Of a DNA stretch of 64,000 nt, positions 30,237 to 38,353 are shown piece by piece (within the stretch, counting starts at the first letter, position 1; each line of letters opens with the position of its first letter). The translations under genes were made by a program, and so were the position numbers. The DNA comes from Nocardioides mangrovicus. Lineage in GTDB: Bacteria > Actinomycetota > Actinomycetes > Propionibacteriales > Nocardioidaceae. The notes under the pieces were generated by a model, which searched no databases, had not been told where the DNA came from, and worked only from the letters and a program-made list of their open reading frames with translations. Where the stretch lies: positions 801,913 to 865,912 of the forward strand of contig NZ_RDBE01000001.1 of assembly GCF_003674065.1 (NCBI RefSeq). Direction: 5' to 3'.

Positions 30237-30886
30237 CGATCGCCGAGAACAGCCGGCTCTTCCGCGACGGCCTGGTGCTCCAGCTCGAGGCCGCGGGAGT
30301 CGGCGTGGTGGCCGAGTGCGACCGCGCGGACGACCTGATCGACCTGTTGCCCGAGCTTCGCCCCGACCTGGTGCTGATGGACATCCGGATGCCGCCGACC
30401 GAGACCGACGAGGGCATCCGGGCGGCGGCCGAGATCCGCGACCGCTTCCCGGGCGTGGGCATCCTCATCCTCTCGACCTACGCCGAGTCGACCTACGCCG
30501 CCGCCGTGCTGGCCATCTCCGAGACCGCCATCGGGTACCTGCTCAAGGACCGCGTGACCGACGTGGGCGCGCTGCTGGACGCGCTGCAGCGGATCGCGGC
30601 GGGGGAGTGCGTCGTCGACCCGGACGTGGTGGCCACCCTGCTCGGCCAGCCGCCCCGACGCGACGACCTGGCGCAGCTCACCGCGCGCGAGCGGACGGTG
30701 CTGCACCTCATGGCCGAGGGCAGGTCGAACGCCAGCATCGCCGAGCAGCTGTCGCTGACAGTGCGGACCGTCGAGGCCTACACCGCGGCGATCTTCGCCA
30801 AGCTCGGGCTCGTGGCGCAGCCGCAGACCAACCGTCGGGTCGCCGCGGTGATCGCCTGGCTGCGCGGTTCGCACACCGTCTACTAG
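30206..30886 (+). CDS. NarL/FixJ-family response regulator
   Basis: 226-aa partner of the upstream kinase. The receiver domain (residues 8-125) has the phospho-acceptor D59 in LVLMDIRMP and the switch Lys in YLLKDRV. The LuxR-type HTH is LTARERTVLHLMAEGRSNASIAEQL...VRTVEAYTAAIFAKLGL (about 155-205). The GTG start at 30206 lies 31 bp inside the kinase gene and has an AAGGAG site 7 nt upstream, giving a standard receiver start. Confidence 0.93.
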   Translation: MPGGSPALRVAIAENSRLFRDGLVLQLEAAGVGVVAECDRADDLIDLLPELRPDLVLMDIRMPPTETDEGIRAAAEIRDRFPGVGILILSTYAESTYAAAVLAISETAIGYLLKDRVTDVGALLDALQRIAAGECVVDPDVVATLLGQPPRRDDLAQLTARERTVLHLMAEGRSNASIAEQLSLTVRTVEAYTAAIFAKLGLVAQPQTNRRVAAVIAWLRGSHTVY

Positions 30887-30918
30887 ACGCGCGTGCTGGA
30901 CGCTTGCGTCAGTCGGTC

Positions 30919-31350
30919 TCAGTCGGTCTCGACGACGACGGCCCAGGAGCCGACGCCGACCAGGCGGGAGGCGTGCACCTCGTTGCCGTCGACCACCAGC
31001 GCCTGCAGGGTTCCGGTGTCGGGGTCGAACTCGATGTCGCGGACCTTGCCCAGCTCGTCGCCCTCGGTGGAGAGCACGCGCTTCTTGAGCACTTCGTGGT
31101 CCTTGCCGACGAAGCCGGAGAGCTGGTCGTCGGCGTCGGTGATCTTGTCGGTCTCGGCGATGGTGACGGCGTCGCCGCCGACGCCGGCCAGGTCGCCCCA
31201 GCGGGCGTACTTGCCCTGCGGGGTCTTCTTGAACTGCAGCGCCACGAGCCGGCGCGAGGCCGGGTCGAGCAGGAAGCCGTTGACCTTGCCGACGGTGTCG
31301 GCGGTGGTGGTGCTGACCAGCTTCGAGCCCTTGACGTCGGTCCACCTCAT
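30919..31350 (-). CDS. PRC-barrel domain protein (two barrels)
   Basis: 143-aa soluble protein with two PRC-barrel modules: MRWTDVKGSKLVSTTTADTVGKVNGFLLDPASRRLVALQF (residues 1-40) and VLSTEGDELGKVRDIEFDPDTGTLQALVVDG (about 95-125). PRC barrels occur in RimM (ribosome assembly) and photosynthetic reaction-centre H subunits; stand-alone forms are common in actinobacteria with no firm function. The start overlaps the stop of another PRC-barrel gene by 4 bp (ATGA). Confidence 0.88.
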   Translation of the reverse strand: MRWTDVKGSKLVSTTTADTVGKVNGFLLDPASRRLVALQFKKTPQGKYARWGDLAGVGGDAVTIAETDKITDADDQLSGFVGKDHEVLKKRVLSTEGDELGKVRDIEFDPDTGTLQALVVDGNEVHASRLVGVGSWAVVVETD

Positions 31351-32093
31351 GTCGGCAGCTCTCCCTCGGTGGGCCGGTCGGCAGGCTGGTCGGTGGGGGG
31401 AACTGCGGTCGTCGGTGCGGTCGTCGGGGCAGGCGTCGGGGCTGGCGGCGCGATGGTGGCCGGCGTGGTGCGCTCCGAGGCCAGCTGCGCGCGGAACTCC
31501 GCCACCGAGGCGCCGAAGCCGGCGAGGTCGTCGGTGACGAAGCCCTCGGCGCCCGCCGGGACCATCAGGTGCTCCCCGGACACGGCGAGCTGGTCGGGCA
31601 GCGGCACCAGCAGCTTGGTGCCCTTGGCGGCGTTGGAGCGGCGTGCGGCCAGCGACTCCGACGCGGCGATCTCGTAGCCCACCACGTCGCACGGCTCGTC
31701 GGAGGCGTCGTCGGGTCCCGAGGGCCGGCCGACCTCGATGACGACGTCGACCACCTCGCCCAGGTCGACACCGGAGTCGGTGAGCACCCGCGAGCCGAGC
31801 ACCTTGCCGCCGCCCGAACGACCCTGGCCGTCGGCCGAGGCCGCAGCGGCCACCACCTCGTCGACGCCGGAGAGGGCCTGGTCGTCGCGGATCATCACCG
31901 CGTCGGCCCCCAGCGCGTGCACCCGCTGCCAGAGCAGGCCCTGCTTGAGCGGGCCGGCGAGCAGGCCGCGTCCGGCGAGCGTGAAGCCCGCCACCGCACC
32001 GCCGTCGGCGGCGTACACGACGTCCTTGACCTGGGCGATGTCGTCGCCGGCGAAGGTGACCACCGGAAGCTTCGCAACTTCCGAGGTCCGCAT
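31347..32093 (-). CDS. PRC-barrel domain protein with Pro/Thr-rich tail
   Basis: 248-aa protein. First barrel: MRTSEVAKLPVVTFAGDDIAQVKDVVYAADGGAVAGFTL; second barrel around SRVLTDSGVDLGEVVDVVIEVG. The last 45 residues are a low-complexity Pro/Thr/Ala stretch with no membrane segment, perhaps a flexible tether. ATG 32093 is preferred because it starts exactly at the barrel; an upstream GTG (32105) adds four residues. It overlaps the second PRC gene by 4 bp. A tiny membrane-protein gene lies 18 bp upstream on the same strand, so the three may be one operon. Confidence 0.85.
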   Translation of the reverse strand: MRTSEVAKLPVVTFAGDDIAQVKDVVYAADGGAVAGFTLAGRGLLAGPLKQGLLWQRVHALGADAVMIRDDQALSGVDEVVAAAASADGQGRSGGGKVLGSRVLTDSGVDLGEVVDVVIEVGRPSGPDDASDEPCDVVGYEIAASESLAARRSNAAKGTKLLVPLPDQLAVSGEHLMVPAGAEGFVTDDLAGFGASVAEFRAQLASERTTPATIAPPAPTPAPTTAPTTAVPPTDQPADRPTEGELPT

Positions 32094-32111
32094 CAGGCGT
32101 GTCACGCCCGG

Positions 32112-32231
32112 CTACTTCCGAGGTCCGGCGATGACGTCGCCTCGGCGACGCCGCGCCTGCACCAGGAGCAGGCCGCCGACCAGCAGCGCGAGCACCACGA
32201 CGATGACGATCAGCCAACCCCACCAGTCCAC
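32112..32231 (-). CDS. Small single-pass membrane protein, 39 aa
   Basis: GTG-started frame reading VDWWGWLIVIVVVLALLVGG, then LLLVQARRRRGDVIAGPRK. It has one strong transmembrane helix (residues 5-25) followed by four Arg, giving N-out/C-in topology by the positive-inside rule. A GATAGT box lies 8 nt before the GTG, so the mRNA could be leaderless, and the divergent gene starts only 18 bp away. It is likely the first gene of the PRC-barrel unit. I do not know its function; a membrane anchor or partner for the PRC proteins is speculation. Confidence 0.6.
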   Translation of the reverse strand: MDWWGWLIVIVVVLALLVGGLLLVQARRRRGDVIAGPRK

Positions 32232-32249
32232 GACTGCACACTATCCCGC

Positions 32250-32897
32250 GTGAGCACCCCCGACACCGATCTGGTCTGGTACGCCGGATACGGCTCCAAC
32301 CTCGACCCCGCACGCTTCGGCTTCTACCTCGGCGGGGGACGTCCGCCCGGCGCGCGGCGCGCGGTCCCGGGAGCCCGGGACAGCACCCCGCCACGCCGGA
32401 CCCGGCCGGTGGAGCTGCACGGCGAGATGGTCTTCGGATGGGAGTCGCCGACGTGGGGCGGCGGCATCTCCTTCTTCGACGCCACCGGCACCAGCACCAG
32501 CGCCAGCACCAGCACCGTGCTCGCGACGGCCTACCTGCTCACCTCCGAGCAGTTCTCCGACGTCGCCGCCCAGGAGATGCACCGCGAGCCCGGGACGCTG
32601 CTTCAGCTGGACCAGGTGCTCGCGACGCGCTCCCACGCCTACGGGCCCGGGCGCTACGAGACCGTGCACCTGGTCGGCGAGATCGACGGCTCGCCGGTGC
32701 TCACCTTCACCTGCGACGATCCCGAGCACCTGCCCCGCAACGCACCCGCGGGCGCCTACCTGGCGACGCTCACCCGCGGCCTGCGGGCCGTGCACGGGCT
32801 TGCCGACGACGACGTCGCGTCGTACCTGCTGGGCTGGGAGGGCATGGAGACCTGGGCGCCGGACGAGGTGGCCCGGCTGGTCGCGGCGACTACCTGA
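32250..32897 (+). CDS. Gamma-glutamylcyclotransferase-like (GGCT-fold) protein
   Basis: 215-aa protein opening with VWYAGYGSNLDPARFGFYLGGG; the YGSNL motif is the hallmark of the GGCT/BtrG fold, which forms 5-oxoproline from gamma-glutamyl amines. Other conserved pieces are GEMVFGWESPTWGGGISFFD, AQEMHREPG and LLGWEGMETW. Actinobacterial relatives are often mis-annotated as histone deacetylase. The catalytic Glu of true cyclotransferases is not obvious to me, so activity is uncertain. A short low-complexity stretch GTSTSASTST interrupts the middle. It overlaps the convergent sedolisin gene by 8 bp. Confidence 0.75.
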   Translation: MSTPDTDLVWYAGYGSNLDPARFGFYLGGGRPPGARRAVPGARDSTPPRRTRPVELHGEMVFGWESPTWGGGISFFDATGTSTSASTSTVLATAYLLTSEQFSDVAAQEMHREPGTLLQLDQVLATRSHAYGPGRYETVHLVGEIDGSPVLTFTCDDPEHLPRNAPAGAYLATLTRGLRAVHGLADDDVASYLLGWEGMETWAPDEVARLVAATT

Positions 32898-34887
32898 CCC
32901 GGCGGGTGGTCGAGACGCTGGTGCCCTTTCCGGCGACGTCGCGCGGGGTGACGACGACCCGCAGCCGGTGCCCGACCCGCGCCAGCACCGAGCGGACGCC
33001 GGTCTGGCCGGAGGTGCGCAGCAGCACCCGGTGGCTGGTCAGGTCGGTGACGACCACCCGCGTGGTGGCCAGGCCCAGCGTGGAGCGGGCCACCGTCGAC
33101 CACGACGCGAAGACGCGGGCGCGATGACCCCGGTGGCGGCCCACCGTCACGGTGACGTGCGCCGTCGGGCCCGGCGTGGACGTCGTGGTGGTGCTGGTGG
33201 TCGTGGCGGCCACGGGGCAGGAGGTCGCCGCCGTGGCCACCGGGGCGTCCGTGGTGGTCTGGCCGAGCCGGGCAATGAGGGCGGGCCACTGCACGGCGCC
33301 GAGGCCGCTGGCGACGTCGTAGCCGTCGCCGGCGCAGGTGGGCAGCGAGCTGTCGGCGGCGGCGCCGATCTGGCCGCTGGTGACGTCGCGGAACACGCTG
33401 GAGCGACTGGTCTGGTAGGAGCCGTAGAGCGCCTGGTGGATGTCGCCGGGGCGTGTGCTGCTCGAGATCGACGACTCGGCCAGGGCGTCGGTGAACAGGG
33501 AGGCCGCGACCGGCGCGGAGAGGCTGGTGCCGCCGTAGGTGCCCCAGGCGCCCTGGTTCAGCACGCGGAAGCCGGTGCTCGGGTCGCCGATCGCCGAGAT
33601 GTCGGGGACCAGCCGGTTGGACCCGGCGGCGTAGCTCCCCGACAGGGTGTTGGTCTGCCAGGTGGGCCGGGCGAACAGGACCGACTGACCGCCGCCCGCC
33701 CCGCCGTTGCTCAGGCAGGTCTGCGCGCTGGCGCACGACCACGTGCTGTCCAGCCAGTTGCTGCCCGTGCGGGTCAGCGTCGTGCCACCGACGGCGACCA
33801 CGTTGGGCGAGGACGCGGGCAGCGTCACGGAGGTGCCGCCGGTGGTGGGGCAGTAGAGCCCGCTGTCGCCCGAGGCCGCGAAGATCGTCACTCCGGCGGC
33901 GCTGAGCGAGGCCAGCGCGTTGTCGATGTTCGTGGCGAACGCGCTGTTGACGGTGCCCCTCGATCCGGTCTCGCACATCCCCCAGGAGATCGAGAGCGCC
34001 ACGATCGAGGTGTCGCTGGCGGCGTCGGTGCGGATCCGGTTGAGCAGCGGCACCCAGTTGTCGGAGCTGTTGGTGGCGACGTAGACCCGCTGCTTCGCCG
34101 TGGGCGCGGTGGACAGGATCGACTCCTGGTCCAGGGCCACCTCGACGGAGCCGGAGGTGTCGGTGTTGGTGGTGCCGACGTCCACGCGGGTCAGGTTCGG
34201 CTGCGCCAGCCCGTTCGCCGTGGCGTAGTTGGTGATGTCGGAGGTGTTGTAGCTGGAGAACTGCAGGGTGGCGATGGTGCGCGAGGAGGCCGACTGGCCC
34301 GTCAGCGACTGACCGGAGCTGGTGCCGCCGGAGTAGGCGCTGCGGAAGTCGGAGCCGCTGAGCACCGTGTTGAGCGGCATCACCTCGCCGGCGGCGGCGC
34401 TGCTCGGCAGCACCGCGTCGACGCCGTCGCCCAGGAACGCCGGAGTGGTGGCGTAGGAGGCTGTGGGAGAGGTGGGTCGAGCGCCGAAGGCGTCGCGGAC
34501 GGCGGCGGCTGATGCGGTGGCGGTGAGGCTCCACGGCGTCTGCTGGGTGATCGTGAAGCCCCGCGCGCGCAGCGAGCGAGCGGCGTGCCGACGCACCGCG
34601 GGGCTCGGCAGCAGTCGCGCGACGCGGGCGGCGCGCTCGCGCCGGTCGATCCCGCGGCGCTGGGCCAGCGCGCGCAGCCGGTGCGGGTGGGGTGCGGCGA
34701 AGGTGACCATCACGCTCGTGACGGCACCGGTCCCCGTCGAGGTCCCCGAGCTCGTCGTCGAGCTGGTCGCAGAACCGGTGGCGGCCTGGGCGCTCGAGGG
34801 GCCGGCGATCACGACGCCGGTCGCGGACAGGCCGAGGAGGCCCACCCAGCAGGCGAGTAGCCCGAGGAAACGCCTCGTGCGGTTCAT
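32890..34887 (-). CDS. S53 (sedolisin) peptidase with C-terminal extension
   Basis: 665-aa secreted protease. Signal peptide (residues 1-36), Ser/Thr linker, activation domain (about 55-160), then the catalytic domain: E249 and D253 in GSVEVALDQES, D341 in ASGDSG, nucleophile S455 in GGTSLSAP. Four extra Cys around CETG, CPTT, CASAQTC suggest disulfides. After the peptidase fold comes a Thr-rich linker (ATTTSTTTTSTPGP) and a beta-rich, very basic 80-residue tail (HVTVTVGRHRGHRARVFASW onward) that may bind wall polymers. It is distinct from the sedolisin at 20347, which has no such tail. Confidence 0.9.
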   Translation of the reverse strand: MNRTRRFLGLLACWVGLLGLSATGVVIAGPSSAQAATGSATSSTTSSGTSTGTGAVTSVMVTFAAPHPHRLRALAQRRGIDRRERAARVARLLPSPAVRRHAARSLRARGFTITQQTPWSLTATASAAAVRDAFGARPTSPTASYATTPAFLGDGVDAVLPSSAAAGEVMPLNTVLSGSDFRSAYSGGTSSGQSLTGQSASSRTIATLQFSSYNTSDITNYATANGLAQPNLTRVDVGTTNTDTSGSVEVALDQESILSTAPTAKQRVYVATNSSDNWVPLLNRIRTDAASDTSIVALSISWGMCETGSRGTVNSAFATNIDNALASLSAAGVTIFAASGDSGLYCPTTGGTSVTLPASSPNVVAVGGTTLTRTGSNWLDSTWSCASAQTCLSNGGAGGGQSVLFARPTWQTNTLSGSYAAGSNRLVPDISAIGDPSTGFRVLNQGAWGTYGGTSLSAPVAASLFTDALAESSISSSTRPGDIHQALYGSYQTSRSSVFRDVTSGQIGAAADSSLPTCAGDGYDVASGLGAVQWPALIARLGQTTTDAPVATAATSCPVAATTTSTTTTSTPGPTAHVTVTVGRHRGHRARVFASWSTVARSTLGLATTRVVVTDLTSHRVLLRTSGQTGVRSVLARVGHRLRVVVTPRDVAGKGTSVSTTRRVR

Positions 34888-34971
34888 ACGACCCCCGTGT
34901 CAACCGACTAACGGTGCAAATCGTCCCATTTGCGACAGGCTGTTGTCCGGCGAACACGGGATACTCGGCCC

Positions 34972-36588
34972 GTGACCTCGACCTCATCGTCCGGGCGTCC
35001 GGTGGTCCTGCTGACCGAGCCGCTGGCGCCCAGCACCGTCGAGGCGCTGGGCGAGGAGGTGGAGGTACGCCACTGCGACGGCACCGACCGTGCGGCCCTC
35101 CTCGGCGCGCTGCCGGCGGCGGCGGCGGTGATCGTCCGGGGCTCGACCCGCATCGACGCCGAGGCGCTGGCCGCCGCTCCGCTGCTGCGGGTGGTGGCGC
35201 GGGCCGGCATTAGCCTGGCGGGCGTCGACGTCCGGGCCGCCACCCAGCAGGGCGTCATGGTGGTAAACGCCCCGGCCGCGAACGTGGTGAGCGCGGCCGA
35301 GCTCGCGATCGGGCTGCTCCTGGCGGCAGCCCGCCACATCAGCCCCGCCCACGCGCGGCTGCGCGCCGGGCAGTGGGAGCGCGCGCCGTTCACCGGCATC
35401 GAGCTGTACGGCAAGACCGTGGGCGTGCTCGGGCTGGGCCGGGTCGGGGTGCTGGTGGCCCAGCGGCTGGCCGCCTTCGGGATGCGGGTCGTGGCCCACG
35501 ACCCGTTCGTGCAGGCCGGCCGCGCCGCGCAGCTCGGCGTGCGGCTGCTGCCGCTGGAGGAGCTGATGGCCACCGCCGACGTCGTCAGCGTCCACCTGCC
35601 CCGCACCCCCGAGACCGAGGCCATGATCGGCGCCGCCGAGCTGGCGCTGGCCCGCCCGCACCTGGTGCTCGTCAACGTCGCCCGCGGCGGCATCGTCGAC
35701 GAGACCGCGCTGTACGAGGCGCTGCGCTCGGGTCGCGTCGCGGCCGCCGGTCTCGACGTCTATGAGACCGAGCCGTGCACCGACAGCCCGCTACTGGGTC
35801 TGGACAACGTCGTGGCCACGCCGCACCTGGGCGCCACCACGCACGAGGCCCAGGAGAAGGCCGGCCTGGCGGCGGCCCGGTCGGTGCGCCAGGCGCTGGC
35901 CGGGGACCTGGTGCCCGACGCCGTCAACGTGCAGGGCGGCCCCATTGCTGAGGAGGTGCGTCCGGGCATCGGACTGACCGAGCGGCTGGGCCGGGTGTTC
36001 ACGGCGCTGGCCGGGGGAGCGGTGCAGCAGCTCGACGTCGAGGTCCGCGGCGAGATCACTGAGCACGACGTCACGGTGCTCGAGCTCGCGGCGCTCAAGG
36101 GCGCCTTCGCCGACGTCGTCGGCGAGCCGGTCTCCTACGTCAACGCCCCGCTGCTGGCCGCCGAGCGCGGCACGGCCGTGCGGCTGCTGACCGAGTCCGA
36201 GAGCCCGGACCACCGCAACCTGGTGACGCTGCGCGGCACGCTGCCCGACGGCCGCCGGGTGTCCGTGGCCGGCACGCTGGTCGGCCTGGCCCAGCGCGAG
36301 CGGCTGGTCGAGGTCAACGGCTTCGACGTCGACCTGGAGCCCACCGACCACCTCGCCTTCCTCGAGTACGAGGACCGCCCGGGCAAGGTCGGCGCCATCG
36401 GCGTCCTGCTCGGCGAGGCCGGGGTGAACATCGCCGGCATGCAGGTCGCCCGCGACCAGCGCGGCGGCCGGGCCCTGGTGGCGATGAGCGTCGACTCCGC
36501 CGTCCCCGCCGACGTCTTGGACCGCATCGCCGAGGCCATTGGGGCCGGGGACGTCAGCGGGGTCGACCTGACCTCAGGAGCTCCGTGA
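34972..36588 (+). CDS. serA: D-3-phosphoglycerate dehydrogenase
   Basis: 538-aa long-form SerA, the first enzyme of serine synthesis. GTG 34972 is preceded by GATACT 6 nt upstream (possible leaderless start). Substrate domain with RAGISLAGVDVRAATQQGV, Rossmann motif GVLGLGRVGVLVAQRLAAFGMRV (near residue 150), Arg in NVARGGIVDE, acidic LDVYETEP, and catalytic His in ATPHLGATTHEAQ. The C-terminus holds the intervening domain and an ACT domain (LAFLEYEDRPGKVGAIGVLLGEAGVNIAG) for serine feedback. Confidence 0.97.
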   Translation: MTSTSSSGRPVVLLTEPLAPSTVEALGEEVEVRHCDGTDRAALLGALPAAAAVIVRGSTRIDAEALAAAPLLRVVARAGISLAGVDVRAATQQGVMVVNAPAANVVSAAELAIGLLLAAARHISPAHARLRAGQWERAPFTGIELYGKTVGVLGLGRVGVLVAQRLAAFGMRVVAHDPFVQAGRAAQLGVRLLPLEELMATADVVSVHLPRTPETEAMIGAAELALARPHLVLVNVARGGIVDETALYEALRSGRVAAAGLDVYETEPCTDSPLLGLDNVVATPHLGATTHEAQEKAGLAAARSVRQALAGDLVPDAVNVQGGPIAEEVRPGIGLTERLGRVFTALAGGAVQQLDVEVRGEITEHDVTVLELAALKGAFADVVGEPVSYVNAPLLAAERGTAVRLLTESESPDHRNLVTLRGTLPDGRRVSVAGTLVGLAQRERLVEVNGFDVDLEPTDHLAFLEYEDRPGKVGAIGVLLGEAGVNIAGMQVARDQRGGRALVAMSVDSAVPADVLDRIAEAIGAGDVSGVDLTSGAP

Positions 36589-36610
36589 TTCCCCGCCTGT
36601 GCGGGGAATC
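36587..36610. terminator. Hairpin after serA
   Basis: Perfect 10-bp arms GATTCCCCGC (36587-36596) and GCGGGGAATC (36601-36610), loop CTGT. The left arm includes the serA TGA. It lies 11 bp before the stop of the convergent phosphatase gene. Confidence 0.7.
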
Positions 36611-36621
36611 GCGAGCCGGGC

Positions 36622-38289
36622 TCAGGCGGTCTCGGCCGCGATCGTGTCCCGGATCTTCTGGGCGTCGGTGCGGGGGGCGAGGGTGGCGGCCTGGAGCAGC
36701 GGGTTGCTCGCCGTCTGCCGCATGCCGCGGACGCCGTCGTCGACGACGAAGCTGGCGCGGGTGAACGCCGGCTGGTCCTTCACGCTCACCTTGGGCACGC
36801 AGCGGAAGTCCGCGGTGAAGTGCTCGGGGGTGATGGTGGTGTTGACGTAGCCGCGCAGGTTCGTCCAGAAGTTCAGGTTCGGGTTCCACGCCGCCCAGGG
36901 GTGCTGGCCGGTGGGCTCGTCGTAGCCGTCGCCGCCCGAGGTGATCGAGGAGGCGATGAACTCGGCGCCGACGATGCTCTGGTCGACGTCGCGGTCGGCG
37001 GTGGCGTCGAAGCAGGCGTAGACGTCGGAGGCCCAGTGGGCGTGCACGTCGCCGGTGAGCACCACCGGGTTGCGGACGCCGGCCTTGACCCACGAGTCGG
37101 TCACCCGCTGCCGGGAGGGGCGGTAGCCGTCCCAGGCGTCCATCGAGACGGTGTTGTCCGGGGTCGCGGTGCTGTCGCGCTTGCCGTAGAACACCTGCTG
37201 GCCGATGACGTCCCACCGGGCGCGGCTGCGGCGGAAGCCGTCGGCCAGCCAGGCCTCCTCCTCGGCACCGGGCAGCGAGCGCTGCGGAAGGTCGGCGTCG
37301 GGGCAGTCGTCGTAGCCGTCGCCGCAGGCCTGGTCGTCGCGGAACTGGCGGGTGTCGAGCATGTGGAAGGTGGCCAGCCGACCCCACTGCAGGCGGCGGT
37401 ACACCTGGATGTCCGGTCCGCGGGGCACCGAGCGCGGCCGCAGCGGCATGTTCTCGTAGTACGCGCGGAAGGCGGCGGCGCGCCGGGCCGGGAAGCCGGG
37501 GGCGTCCTCGGGGTGCTCGGGCGTCTCGTCGGCCCAGTTGTTGTCGACCTCGTGGTCGTCGAAGACCACCAGCCACGGCGCCGCGTGGTGGGCGGCCTGC
37601 AGGTCGAGGTCGGCGTGGTACTGGGAGTAGCGCTGCCGGTAGTTGGGCAGCGTCACGGTCTCCGGGCCGTCGTGGTCACGGACGTTGCCCGAGGCGGCCA
37701 CGTAGTCGCCGGCCTTGTACTCGTACTGGTAGTCGCCCAGGTGCAGCACCAGGTCGGGGTGGTCCTCGGCCAGCCGCCGGTAGGCGGTGAACCAGCCGTG
37801 CTCGTACTGCGAGCACGAGACGAAGGCCATCGCCAGCGAGCCGGTGCGCCCGAAGGGGGCGGGCGCGGTCAGCGTGCGGCCGGTCGGGGAGACGTGGCGA
37901 CCGGTGCGGAACCGGTAGTAGTACTCCCGCCCCGGGCGCAGGCCCCGCGCCTCCACGTGCACCGCGTGGGCGTACGCCGGGCTCGCCAGGGCCAGGCCCC
38001 GGCGCACCACCCGGCGGAAGCGGACGTCCTCGGCCACCTCCCACTCCAGCGGGTAGGTGCGGCCCGGCATGCCGCCCTGGCCGTCCTCGGCGTCGGGGTC
38101 GACCGCGAGGCGGGTCCACAGCACGACGCTGGTGGGGTCGGGGTCGCCGCTGGCGACGCCGAGGGCGAAGGGGTCGGTGCGCGGCGTGACGGCCGCGGCG
38201 GTGGCCCGCAGCTGCGGGACGGTGAGGCTGGCGGTGGCGCCGGCGGCGACGAGGCCGGAGCGCAGGACGGTTCTCCGAGACGGTTGCAT
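36622..38289 (-). CDS. phoD: Tat-exported PhoD-like alkaline phosphatase/phosphodiesterase
   Basis: 555-aa metallophosphatase. A twin-arginine signal begins the protein (MQPSRRTVLRSGLVAAGATA), so it is exported folded. An N-terminal Ig-like domain (FALGVASGDPDPTSVVLWTRL) is followed by the catalytic domain with metal ligands in HLGDYQYEYK, FDDHEVDNNW and LTGDVHAHW, the usual Fe/Ca-binding PhoD set. The start at ATG 38289 is favoured over a codon four triplets earlier because it puts the RR motif at residues 5-6. It lies 64 bp after the MocR-type gene on the same strand. No Pho-box-like repeats are clear upstream. Confidence 0.93.
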   Translation of the reverse strand: MQPSRRTVLRSGLVAAGATASLTVPQLRATAAAVTPRTDPFALGVASGDPDPTSVVLWTRLAVDPDAEDGQGGMPGRTYPLEWEVAEDVRFRRVVRRGLALASPAYAHAVHVEARGLRPGREYYYRFRTGRHVSPTGRTLTAPAPFGRTGSLAMAFVSCSQYEHGWFTAYRRLAEDHPDLVLHLGDYQYEYKAGDYVAASGNVRDHDGPETVTLPNYRQRYSQYHADLDLQAAHHAAPWLVVFDDHEVDNNWADETPEHPEDAPGFPARRAAAFRAYYENMPLRPRSVPRGPDIQVYRRLQWGRLATFHMLDTRQFRDDQACGDGYDDCPDADLPQRSLPGAEEEAWLADGFRRSRARWDVIGQQVFYGKRDSTATPDNTVSMDAWDGYRPSRQRVTDSWVKAGVRNPVVLTGDVHAHWASDVYACFDATADRDVDQSIVGAEFIASSITSGGDGYDEPTGQHPWAAWNPNLNFWTNLRGYVNTTITPEHFTADFRCVPKVSVKDQPAFTRASFVVDDGVRGMRQTASNPLLQAATLAPRTDAQKIRDTIAAETA

Positions 38290-38353
38290 GGCCCGACCCA
38301 ACGCCGACCCGACGCGCGCCGGGCGAACCGGACGTGAACGGCGGCTGAAACCC

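Noticed and set aside
30909-30929. Tandem AGTCGGTCTC copy at the end of the PRC-barrel gene
   Set aside because: Two short copies partly in coding sequence, no symmetry and no other instance; probably a minor slippage duplication.
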